Source of the DNA: JAUREX01 sp044356825
GTDB lineage: Bacteria > Pseudomonadota > Alphaproteobacteria > Rhodobacterales > Rhodobacteraceae
DNA: 15,391 nucleotides
Direction: 5' to 3'
Assembly (NCBI GenBank): GCA_044356825.1
Contig: JBIKVM010000052.1
Coordinates: forward strand, 1 to 15,391
The position numbers and the translations under genes are program-made. The notes under the pieces are model-generated. The model made no database searches and had not been told where the DNA came from. It was given only the letters and a program-made list of their open reading frames with translations. Position 1 is the stretch's first letter. Every line of letters begins with the position of its first letter. Positions 7,482-14,151 of the stretch are shown here, piece by piece.

Positions 7482-9167
7482 TCACTCGGCGACCGAGAGG
7501 TCGGAGTAACGGATCGAGTTGTCGGGGTACCACTTGAGGCCGCTCAGGTTCGAGCGGAACGCCCACTGGGTGTTGTACTCCACGACCGGCAGCCAGGCCA
7601 CGTCGGCCGCGAGCATCTCCTGGATCTTGAGGAGTGTCGCGTCACGGCTCGCGGGGTCGGCATCGACACGCGCGGCCGCCCATGCCGCGTCAACTTCCGG
7701 GTTGCGGTAGTTGACCATGTTGTTCAGCCCCCCGTTCTCGGGCGAGACGAAGAAGAGCTGGGTGGCATAGCCCGCATCGACACCGATCGGCTTTTCCTGA
7801 TCGTTGACGGCGAAGGGCAGGTCACGCTTGACGAGCTGGCGGTCACCATACTGCGTCTGCGGGATCGGGTCGAGCGTTGCAGGGATGCCGATGTCGCGCA
7901 GCGCGGTCTGGATGATGTTCACGATCGGTCCGAGGGTCGATTCCTTCTCGGCGACGTAGGAGAGCGCGAAGGACGACGCGAACGCCTCGAGGCCCTTGCC
8001 TTCGGGATAGCCGGCCTCGGCCAGAAGCGCGCGGGCCTTGTCGGGGTCATAGGCGAAGTCCGCCGTCGGCGCGTAGCCCGGGTAGGACGAGGGCACGAGC
8101 CCCTTCCACTGGGTGGCCTGACCGAAATAGCCGTTCGCGATGATCTGGTCGAACGGGATCGCGTGCGCGATCGCCTGCCGCACGAGCGGATTGTCGAAAG
8201 GCGCGGTCGCAAAGTTCATGTGCAGGAAGAGGTTCTCGTTGCCCTTCACGCCAGCGACCGTGACGCCGTCCTGCGTGCGCAGCGCATCGAACTCGCGTGG
8301 GGTGAGGCCGGTGACGAGGTCGGCCTGCCCGGTCTGGAGCACGACGACGCGGTTCGACGATTGCGGCACGCGCCGCACCGTGACCCGCTCGACCGCCGGG
8401 GCGCCGCGGTAGTAGTCGGCGTTGGCGGTATAGGAGATCTCTTCGCCCTTCGCCCAGTTCTCGAGGCAGTAGGCCCCGAAGCCCGGTGCGCCGGTGTTGT
8501 TGACGTAGTCGTGGCTCCAGGGATCCTCGGCGGTGGCGTTGGCTTCCATCGTCTCCTTGTCGAAGATCAGGAGGCCGAAGATCGTCAGAACCGGCAGGAA
8601 CAGCGCGTTCGGCTCGGACTGGCGGATCTGCACGGTGTAGTCGTCGACCTTCACGACCGCGTCGCCGATTTCCTTCGCCGCCGGGTCCTCGCCGAAGACC
8701 GAGACGTCGAAGCCCTTGATCGAGCCCACGTTCGACAGGAACCAGCCGATCGGAGCCGCGCCCGAGACCGACTTCGCGCGGGCGAAGGTATAGAGGACGT
8801 CATCGGCGTTGAAGCTCGACCCGCCGCAGCCCTTGACGCCCTGACGCAGCTTGAAGGTCCAGGTCAGCGTCGCCGCGTCGAACTCCCAGCTTTCGGCCAG
8901 CCGGCCCTCGAACGTCGAGAAATCGGGCACGACCACGCCGCTCTCCGACGTCGCGCCATCCGCGTAGGACACAAGCGGCTCAAGCAGCGTCACCATGCCC
9001 TGCTGGCTCGCCGGAATGGCAGCCGACGGGCCGTCGTAGTTGAGACCCGCCGGAACGTCCTCGGCGAGAATCAGGATATCCTTGGCAGAAACCGCCCCGG
9101 CCATGCCGATCGCGGTCGTGGCCGCGGCCGCCGCCACGACCGAAGTCCAACGTCTTTGTCTGGTCAT
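7482..9167 (-). CDS. ABC importer periplasmic solute-binding protein, family 5 (SBP_bac_5)
   Basis: A 561-residue extracytoplasmic binding protein of the peptide/opine/nickel family, within the usual 500-600 range. It has a Sec signal peptide: RQRR, a hydrophobic run at about 9-24, and a probable cleavage after AVSA at residue 28. There is no lipobox Cys, so it should be a soluble periplasmic protein. The family-typical segment TFKLRQGVKGCGGSSFNADDV spans about 104-124. Two Cys (near 114 and in GAYCLENW) could form a disulfide. The start is the ATG at 9167, because GAGAGG sits eight bases upstream. The ATG at 9173 directly abuts that ribosome-binding site, and the more distant start at 9206 would disrupt the signal peptide. 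First gene of the leftward operon, with a palindromic operator 39-54 bases upstream. The ligand is unknown. Confidence 0.93.
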   Translation of the reverse strand: MTRQRRWTSVVAAAAATTAIGMAGAVSAKDILILAEDVPAGLNYDGPSAAIPASQQGMVTLLEPLVSYADGATSESGVVVPDFSTFEGRLAESWEFDAATLTWTFKLRQGVKGCGGSSFNADDVLYTFARAKSVSGAAPIGWFLSNVGSIKGFDVSVFGEDPAAKEIGDAVVKVDDYTVQIRQSEPNALFLPVLTIFGLLIFDKETMEANATAEDPWSHDYVNNTGAPGFGAYCLENWAKGEEISYTANADYYRGAPAVERVTVRRVPQSSNRVVVLQTGQADLVTGLTPREFDALRTQDGVTVAGVKGNENLFLHMNFATAPFDNPLVRQAIAHAIPFDQIIANGYFGQATQWKGLVPSSYPGYAPTADFAYDPDKARALLAEAGYPEGKGLEAFASSFALSYVAEKESTLGPIVNIIQTALRDIGIPATLDPIPQTQYGDRQLVKRDLPFAVNDQEKPIGVDAGYATQLFFVSPENGGLNNMVNYRNPEVDAAWAAARVDADPASRDATLLKIQEMLAADVAWLPVVEYNTQWAFRSNLSGLKWYPDNSIRYSDLSVAE

Positions 9168-9205
9168 TCGCATTCCCTCTCCCGTCCTGCCGTGAACCGG
9201 CGTCA

Positions 9206-9221
9206 ATTTGTCCAGACAAAT
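9206..9221. promoter_or_regulatory. Palindromic operator, copy 1 (leftward operon)
   Basis: ATTTGTCCAGACAAAT is a perfect inverted repeat, with 7-base arms (ATTTGTC and GACAAAT) around a 2-base centre. It lies 39-54 bases upstream of the binding-protein start and about 20 bases downstream of a leftward TTGACA, so it would overlap the -10 region and transcription start. The size and TTGTC/GACAA half sites resemble operators of GntR-family (FCD/FadR-type) repressors; that regulator class is inference. A near-identical copy lies 101 bp away. Confidence 0.75.
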
Positions 9222-9247
9222 CAGGCACCGTTACGCCCCCTTGTCAA
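9219..9247 (-). promoter_or_regulatory. Predicted sigma-70 promoter of the transporter operon
   Basis: On the leftward strand a perfect -35 TTGACA occupies 9247-9242. After a 17-base spacer comes a poor -10 match, CTGATT (9224-9219), that overlaps operator copy 1. The predicted start near 9212 would leave a leader of about 45 bases before the binding-protein ATG. The -35 is convincing; the -10 is weak, as is common in GC-rich alphaproteobacteria. Confidence 0.5.
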
Positions 9248-9281
9248 GCGGCTTTTCCGCAGGCAAGGCCGCAGAACACGC

Positions 9282-9309
9282 TTGACAGTGCGGCGAAGGC
9301 CGTCAGATT
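9282..9309 (+). promoter_or_regulatory. Predicted sigma-70 promoter of the catabolic operon
   Basis: A perfect -35 TTGACA at 9282-9287 is followed, after 16 bases, by a weak -10 candidate CAGATT (9304-9309) that runs into operator copy 2. The predicted start near 9316 gives a leader of about 60 bases. The geometry mirrors the leftward promoter, which strengthens both calls. Confidence 0.5.
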
Positions 9310-9321
9310 TGTCCAGACAAC
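9307..9321. promoter_or_regulatory. Palindromic operator, copy 2 (rightward operon)
   Basis: ATTTGTCCAGACAAC matches copy 1 over its first 14 bases, including the central CA, and differs only at the right edge. The inner palindrome TTGTC-CA-GACAA (9309-9320) is perfect. Both copies are preceded by CGTCA. It sits 55-69 bases upstream of the first rightward gene and 19 bases after a rightward TTGACA, the same arrangement as copy 1. Confidence 0.75.
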
Positions 9322-9375
9322 TTGCGCGATCTCGGACCTCGAGGGAGGTTCAGCGCCATCGTCTACGGAGGTGCC

Positions 9376-9690
9376 ATGCGGATCATCGTCCTCTTCAACC
9401 TCAAGCCCGGGGTCGATCCGGCGACCTACGAGGCCTGGGCGCGCAGCGCCGACATCCCCACGGTGCGCGGCCTGCCCTCGATCGCGCGCTTCGACGTCGC
9501 GGCGGCGACCGGCCTGCTGATGGGCGAGGGCCAGAGCCCCTATGCCTACATCGAGGTGATCGACGTGGCCGACATGGCCCGCTTCGGCGCCGACATCGCG
9601 ACCGATCAGATGAAGGCGATCTCGCAGGCGTTCCAGACCTTTGCCGACAACCCCGTGTTCATCGCCACCCGCGACGTGGCGGCACCATGA
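9376..9690 (+). CDS. Small HapK/REDY-like protein (dimeric alpha/beta-barrel type)
   Basis: A 104-residue protein beginning MRIIVLFNLKPGVDP, with segments such as YEAWARSADIPTVRGLPSI and YIEVIDVADM. These resemble the small HapK/REDY-like family, whose members adopt a ferredoxin-like dimeric barrel. Its molecular function is poorly defined in that family, and a role as an accessory or small enzyme in catabolism is only inferred. The ATG at 9376 has an excellent GGAGG four bases upstream. An in-frame extension to 9322 was rejected because it begins inside the operator and lacks a ribosome-binding site. First gene of the rightward operon, sharing an ATGA overlap with the next SDR gene. Family recognition is from memory of the sequence pattern and is moderately confident. 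Confidence 0.75.
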   Translation: MRIIVLFNLKPGVDPATYEAWARSADIPTVRGLPSIARFDVAAATGLLMGEGQSPYAYIEVIDVADMARFGADIATDQMKAISQAFQTFADNPVFIATRDVAAP

Positions 9691-10526
9691 CCGGGCGGCT
9701 CGCGGGGAAGGTCGCGCTCGTCACCGGGGCGGGGCGGCCGGGGGGGCTCGGGCAGGCGATCGCGCAGGCGCTTGCGGCCGAGGGCGCGGCAATCGTGCTG
9801 CACGACCGCGGCGCGGTCGCCGGCGAGACCGCCCCGGCGCACGGCATCGGCGTTGCGACCGACCTCGAGGCGACGGCGGCGGCGATCCGCGCCGCGACCG
9901 GGGCCGAAGTCGAGACCGTAACAGGCGATCTGATGGAGGAGGCCGCCATCGCAGGCGCGGTCGCGGCGGCCGACCGCCGGTTCGGGCGGCTCGACATCCT
10001 CGTGAACAACGCGGGCGTGGGATATCTCTTCGGCCCGATCGTCGAGATGGAGGCCGCGCACCTCGACACGGTGCTGGGCGTGAACCTGCGCGCGCCGCAT
10101 CTTGCCATCAAGCACGCCGCGCGGCTGATGATCCGGGGCGGGGCGGGCGGGCGCATCGTCAACATCGCCTCGCAGGCCGGCAAGTCGGGCTTTGCGATGG
10201 CTACGGCCTACACGGCCTCCAAGCACGGGCTGATCGGCCTGACGCGGGCGGCGGCGCTCGAACTCGCGCCGTACGCGATCACCGTCAACGCCGTCTGCCC
10301 CAACCATGTCACGACCGGGCTCGGCGCGTGGCAGAACGATTTCATGGCCCGCGCCCGCGGCGAGAGCGTCGCGGACTACCTCAGCGGGATGCGCGCGCGC
10401 ATCCCGCTCGGCAGGGTCGGGGTGCCGGACGATACCGCGGCAGCCGTCGTTTTCCTGTGCTCGGATGCGGCAGGCTACATCACGGCCGAGGCGATGAACG
10501 TCTCGGGCGGGGAGGAATACCATTGA
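9687..10526 (+). CDS. Short-chain dehydrogenase/reductase (SDR) with an expanded glycine loop
   Basis: A 279-residue SDR. The cofactor loop TGAGRPGGLG (13-22) has two more residues than the standard TGxxxGxG. NNAG is at 107-110, Ser162 lies in NIASQAG, and Tyr175/Lys179 form YTASK. The stretch ELAPYAITVNAVCPNHVTT is a typical substrate-side region, and the C-terminus (NVSGGEEYH) follows the usual final strand. It should oxidise or reduce a hydroxyl/carbonyl group with a nicotinamide cofactor. The start ATG at 9687 is set by the ATGA overlap; the reading frame remains open far upstream, but that part is antisense to the binding-protein gene. It is only distantly similar to the SDR of the leftward operon, so it is not a recent duplicate. 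Confidence 0.92.
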   Translation: MTGRLAGKVALVTGAGRPGGLGQAIAQALAAEGAAIVLHDRGAVAGETAPAHGIGVATDLEATAAAIRAATGAEVETVTGDLMEEAAIAGAVAAADRRFGRLDILVNNAGVGYLFGPIVEMEAAHLDTVLGVNLRAPHLAIKHAARLMIRGGAGGRIVNIASQAGKSGFAMATAYTASKHGLIGLTRAAALELAPYAITVNAVCPNHVTTGLGAWQNDFMARARGESVADYLSGMRARIPLGRVGVPDDTAAAVVFLCSDAAGYITAEAMNVSGGEEYH

Positions 10527-11401
10527 GCTTTCACTGGCCAGACGGCGCGCGCCTTGCGGTGTCCTTCGTGATCAATGTCGAGGAAGGCTCCGAGATGTCG
10601 ATCGCCCGGGGCGACAAGGGCCCCGACCCTGTCGATGAACTGGGTGTCGCGCTGAAGATCCCGATCCGCAACTTCGTCAACGAATCGAACTATGACTACG
10701 GGCTGCGGGCCGGTGCGCGCCGGGTGTTCGGCGCCTTTGCCGCGCAAGGGATGCGCACGACGGTGACGGCGGCGGCACAATCGCTCGAGGTCGCGCCCGA
10801 GGTCGCGCGGATGATCGTCGCGGGCGGGCACGAGACCTGTTCGCACGGCTGGCGCTGGGTGCATCAGTTCTCGTTCGACGAGGGGCGCGAGCGCGACTTC
10901 GTGCGCAAGTCGGTGACAAGCATCGCGGCCACGACCGGGGCCCGGCCGCTTGGCTGGCTGTCGCGCTATCTGCACACGGGCGCGACGCGGCGGATCCTCG
11001 CCGAAGAGGGGTTCGTCTATCACATGGACGACCTTTCGGATGATGTGCCGCGCTGGGATGTGGTCGAGACCGGCGCCGGGCCGAAGCCCATCGTGATCGT
11101 GCCCTATGCACTCGACACCAACGACATGAAGTTCTGGCTCGCCCCCGGCTACACGCCTCAGCAGTGGCTCGATTACGCCATCGACACCTTCGACCGGCTC
11201 CTTGCCGAAGGGGCGCACGGGCCCGTCATGATGTCGCTCGGGGTGCATCTTCGCATCATCGGGCGTCCGGGGCGGATCGGTGCTCTGGAACGCCTTCTGG
11301 ACCATGTCCGCGCGGCACACGGCGTCTGGGTAGCGCCGCGGCTCGACATCGCGCGCGCCTTCGCGGCAGCCGTTCCCGCCCCCGCCGGGACGCATCCATG
11401 A
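10523..11401 (+). CDS. PuuE-like (allantoinase/cyclic imidase-type) polysaccharide deacetylase-fold hydrolase (TTG start)
   Basis: A 292-residue NodB-homology hydrolase whose closest recognisable pattern is PuuE, the cofactor-sparing allantoinase. The PuuE-like signatures are WPDGARLAVSFVINVEEGSE (5-24), GHETCSHGWRW (102-112), GWLSRYLHTGATRRILAEEG (144-163), PYALDTNDMKF (194-204) and SLGVHLRIIGRPGR (238-251). Sugar deacetylases carry a TFDDG motif where this has NVEEG, so hydrolysis of a cyclic amide/imide or related C-N bond is more likely than chitin deacetylation. H103 and H108 preserve the HxxxxH pair. The TTG start at 10523 forms a TTGA overlap with the SDR stop and has GGAGGA six bases upstream. 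No purine-degradation genes are nearby, so the substrate is probably not allantoin. Confidence 0.85.
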   Translation: MSFHWPDGARLAVSFVINVEEGSEMSIARGDKGPDPVDELGVALKIPIRNFVNESNYDYGLRAGARRVFGAFAAQGMRTTVTAAAQSLEVAPEVARMIVAGGHETCSHGWRWVHQFSFDEGRERDFVRKSVTSIAATTGARPLGWLSRYLHTGATRRILAEEGFVYHMDDLSDDVPRWDVVETGAGPKPIVIVPYALDTNDMKFWLAPGYTPQQWLDYAIDTFDRLLAEGAHGPVMMSLGVHLRIIGRPGRIGALERLLDHVRAAHGVWVAPRLDIARAFAAAVPAPAGTHP

Positions 11402-12780
11402 CCGCGATGGAACGCATCGCGGCGCATGTGGCCAGAACCACGCTCGAGGACCTGCCCGAGGGCGCGCGGCACAAGCTGCGCACCTTCCTGCTTGACACGC
11501 TAGGGGTCGGGATCGCGGGCAGCTCGGGCGCGAAGGTCGCGGAATTGCGCGCCCTCGCCCGGTCCTGGGGCGGCGGGGACGAGGCCCGCGTGTGGCTCAG
11601 CGGCGAGCGGATGGGGGCGCAGCCCGCCGCCATCGTGAACGCCTACCAGATCCACTGCCTCGAATTTGACTGCGTCCACGAAGGCGCGGTGCTCCATCCG
11701 ATGGCGACGATCCTTGCGGCCGTCCTCGCCTGGGCCGAGCGCGAATCGGCGCGCGGACGGCCCGTCGCGGGGGCCGACTTGATGGCGGCACTGGCGGTCG
11801 GGGTCGATGTCTCGACCATGCTCGGGATCGTGACTGACGCGCCGATCCGTTTCTTCCGGCCCGCCACCGCCGGCGGCTTCGGGGCGGCGGCCGCGATCGC
11901 GCGGCTTGCGGGCTTTGACGAGACCCGCGTGATGGACACGCTCGGCGCCCAGTATGCGCAGGCGAGCGGGACGCTCCAGCCCCATGTCGAGGGCTCGCCC
12001 ATGCTCGGGCTTCAGGTGGGCTTCAACGCCGCCGCCGCGATCCGTTCGGCCGATCTCGCGGGCGCAGGTTTCCGCGGCCCGCACGACATACTGACCGGGC
12101 AATACGGCTATTTCCGCCTCTTCGAGATGGAGAGCGAGAACCTCGCGGCCTTCCTGCCGAGCCTCGGGCGCATCTGGCAGATCGAGGCGATGTCGCACAA
12201 GCCCTGGCCGTCGGGGCGGCTCACGCATGGGGTCATCGACGGGCTCGACCGCCTCATGCGGCGCGAGGGCTTCGGGGCGGGCGATATCGCCCATGTCGAG
12301 GCGAAGGTGCCCCCGCTCAACTTCCGGCTGGTCGGGCGGCCGGATGTTCCGGCGCCCGAGGCGAATTACGCCAAGCTCTGCCTGCGCTTCGTCGCGGGGC
12401 GCTTCCTCGCGACCGGAAGGGTCGATATCGCGGACTTCCGCGGCGCCGCGCTGACCGACCCCGAGACGCACCGCCTCGCGGCACTTGTCGATGTCGTGCT
12501 CGATGCCAGCAACCCAGACCAGAACGCGCTCGACCCGCAGACGATCACCGTGCGGCTGCACTCGGGCGCGGTGCATGCAGTGCATCTTGCGCGCGTCTAC
12601 GGCCACCCGGACGTTCCGCTGAGCGCGGCCGAGAACGAGGCGAAGTTCCGCCGCTGCGCCGCCGCCGCGATCCGCCCGCTGCCCGACCCCGACCGCCTCA
12701 TCGCGGCGGTCGCGGCGGTCGAGAACATGCCTGACATCGCCGAACTGGCCCGCCTGAGCGTGGCCGGGGCAGAAGCATGA
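11398..12780 (+). CDS. MmgE/PrpD family protein
   Basis: A 460-residue MmgE/PrpD-family protein; members include 2-methylcitrate dehydratase, cis-aconitate decarboxylase and iminodisuccinate epimerase. Family-typical features are the N-terminal helical part with FLLDTLGVGIAGS (30-42), NAYQIHCLEFDCVHEGAVLHP (81-101) with the conserved HP, and SHKPWPSGRLTHG with Lys268. It probably performs a dehydration, isomerisation or epimerisation of a small carboxylic acid intermediate. The ATG at 11398 shares an ATGA overlap with the preceding gene; a second ATG at 11407 is possible. The lack of a methylcitrate synthase or methylisocitrate lyase nearby argues against a propionate (prp) role. The family is firm, the reaction open. 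Confidence 0.9.
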   Translation: MTAMERIAAHVARTTLEDLPEGARHKLRTFLLDTLGVGIAGSSGAKVAELRALARSWGGGDEARVWLSGERMGAQPAAIVNAYQIHCLEFDCVHEGAVLHPMATILAAVLAWAERESARGRPVAGADLMAALAVGVDVSTMLGIVTDAPIRFFRPATAGGFGAAAAIARLAGFDETRVMDTLGAQYAQASGTLQPHVEGSPMLGLQVGFNAAAAIRSADLAGAGFRGPHDILTGQYGYFRLFEMESENLAAFLPSLGRIWQIEAMSHKPWPSGRLTHGVIDGLDRLMRREGFGAGDIAHVEAKVPPLNFRLVGRPDVPAPEANYAKLCLRFVAGRFLATGRVDIADFRGAALTDPETHRLAALVDVVLDASNPDQNALDPQTITVRLHSGAVHAVHLARVYGHPDVPLSAAENEAKFRRCAAAAIRPLPDPDRLIAAVAAVENMPDIAELARLSVAGAEA

Positions 12781-13613
12781 TGCGCGCACGCCGGTCCCTC
12801 CTGTTCGCGCCGGCCAACCGGCCCGAGATCCGCCCCAAGGCGCTTGCCTCGGGCGCCGATGTCGTCTGCCTCGACCTCGAGGACGCGGTGCCCGCGGCCG
12901 ACAAGGAGGCCGCGCGCCAGAGCGCGCCGGACTTCCTGCGCGATGCCCCCGGCCCGGAGCGGTCGGTTCGGATCAACTCGCCGCGTTCGGCCGAGGGGCT
13001 GGCCGACATGCTGGCCATCCTCGCCGCGCGCCCGGCGGCGGGGACGATCCTGATCCCCAAGGTGGCCGATCCGTTCGAGGTGCGGCTCCTGGACGAACTC
13101 CTCTCCGAAGCGGGGCTGCCGCTCGCGATCGCGGTGCTGATCGAGGGGGCCGAGGGGCTCGAGAAGGCCGCCGCCATCCTTTCGGCCAGCCCGCGGGTGG
13201 TCTGGGGGATGTTCGGCGGGGTCGATTTCGCGGCCGAGATGGGCCTGCCGATCGCGCATGAGCCGCTGCTCTATGCCCGCCAGCGGCTCGTGCATGCCGC
13301 GCGGCTTGGGGGCGTCGATCTCTATGACGTGCCCTGCCTTGCCTTCCGCGACGAGGGCGCGGTCAGCGCCGAGGCGCAGATGGCGCGCAGCCTCGGCTTC
13401 AGCGGCAAGGCGGCGCTGCACCCGGCAAATGTCGCGACGATCAACGCGGCCTTCACCCCCTCGGCCGAGGAGATCGCGCGCGCCGAGCGGATCGTCGCGG
13501 CCTATGAGGCCTCGCCCAACGGGCTGGCCGTCCTTGACGGCAAGCTTGTCGAGAAACCCGTCGTCCGGGCCGCGCAGCGCACCCTCGCGCTGCGCGACGC
13601 GGCGCAGAACTGA
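12777..13613 (+). CDS. CitE-like lyase (HpcH/HpaI aldolase/citrate lyase beta family)
   Basis: A 278-residue TIM-barrel lyase of the CitE/malyl-CoA lyase group, which cleaves or forms C-C bonds in 3-hydroxyacyl-CoA thioesters with Mg2+. Motifs: RRSLLFAPANRPE (5-17), CLDLEDAVPAADK (31-43), VRINSP (64-69, with Arg65), LIPKV (92-96), VLIEGAEGLEK (120-130, metal ligand Glu123), MFGGVDFAAEMG (145-156, metal ligand Asp150) and LHPANVATINAAFTPS (214-229). Beside a MaoC hydratase, an acyl-CoA dehydrogenase and a CoA-transferase, a citramalyl-CoA- or malyl-CoA-type lyase releasing acetyl-CoA or propionyl-CoA plus a 2-oxo acid is the likely role (inference). No citrate lyase alpha or gamma subunit is present. 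The start overlaps the previous stop (ATGA); the adjacent ATG at 12780 is equally possible. Confidence 0.92.
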   Translation: MMRARRSLLFAPANRPEIRPKALASGADVVCLDLEDAVPAADKEAARQSAPDFLRDAPGPERSVRINSPRSAEGLADMLAILAARPAAGTILIPKVADPFEVRLLDELLSEAGLPLAIAVLIEGAEGLEKAAAILSASPRVVWGMFGGVDFAAEMGLPIAHEPLLYARQRLVHAARLGGVDLYDVPCLAFRDEGAVSAEAQMARSLGFSGKAALHPANVATINAAFTPSAEEIARAERIVAAYEASPNGLAVLDGKLVEKPVVRAAQRTLALRDAAQN

Positions 13614-13626
13614 AGGTGCCCCGATC

Positions 13627-14151
13627 ATGGTCCAGACCCACGTGCAGACCGGCCCGAACCGCTTTCGCGAAAGCTTCGGGCGGTATTTCGAGGATTTCAA
13701 CGTCGGCGACATCTACGAACACCGCCCCGGCCGGACTCTGACCGAGACCGACAACACCTGGTTCACGCTTCTGACGATGAACACCCATCCGATCCATTTC
13801 GACGCCGAGTATGGCGCGAAATCGGAGTTCGGCCGCTGCATCATCGCCTCGCCCCTGACGGTCTCCGTCGTCGTCGGGATGAGCGTGAGCGACGTGAGCC
13901 AGAAGGCCATCGCGAACCTCGGCTGGACAAACATCCGGATGACGGCGCCGCTCTTTGCTGGCGACACGCTCTATGCCGAGACCGAGGTGATGGCGAAGCG
14001 CGAATCGAAATCGCGACCGACGGCGGGCCTCGTCACCGTCTTTTCGCGCGGCTTCAACCAGCACGGCACGCTCGTGTGCGACTTCGAGCGCACCATCCTC
14101 GTTGCCAAGCGCGGCCACGCCCCCGATGATCCGAAGGGACCCACGACATGA
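13627..14151 (+). CDS. MaoC-family hotdog hydratase (enoyl-CoA hydratase-like)
   Basis: A 174-residue single-hotdog MaoC-like protein that should add water to an enoyl-CoA. GRYFEDFNVGDIYEH (18-32) begins the fold. The catalytic region reads TLLTMNTHPIHFDAEYGAKSEFGR (47-70). Compared with the usual GDxNPxHxD hydratase motif, Asp is replaced by Asn52 and Asn by His54, while His57 and the following Asp are kept. NIRMTAPLFAGDTLYAETEV (102-121) is the typical C-terminal part. The ATG at 13627 follows the CitE-like stop by 13 bp, with AAGGTG upstream. The pairing with a CitE-like lyase and CoA-transferase resembles itaconyl-CoA or mesaconyl-CoA hydration systems. Rhodobacterial mesaconyl-CoA hydratase is about twice this length, so it is not simply that enzyme. 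Confidence 0.9.
   Translation: MVQTHVQTGPNRFRESFGRYFEDFNVGDIYEHRPGRTLTETDNTWFTLLTMNTHPIHFDAEYGAKSEFGRCIIASPLTVSVVVGMSVSDVSQKAIANLGWTNIRMTAPLFAGDTLYAETEVMAKRESKSRPTAGLVTVFSRGFNQHGTLVCDFERTILVAKRGHAPDDPKGPTT

Noticed and set aside
9341..9348. GAGGGAGG sequence that could be a ribosome-binding site for a leader peptide
   Set aside because: No ATG, GTG or TTG follows at usable spacing. The real start at 9376 has its own GGAGG.
8163..9686. Upstream extension of the rightward SDR frame into the binding-protein gene
   Set aside because: The extension is antisense to the binding protein and crosses the divergent promoters. The ATGA junction at 9687 gives a complete SDR.
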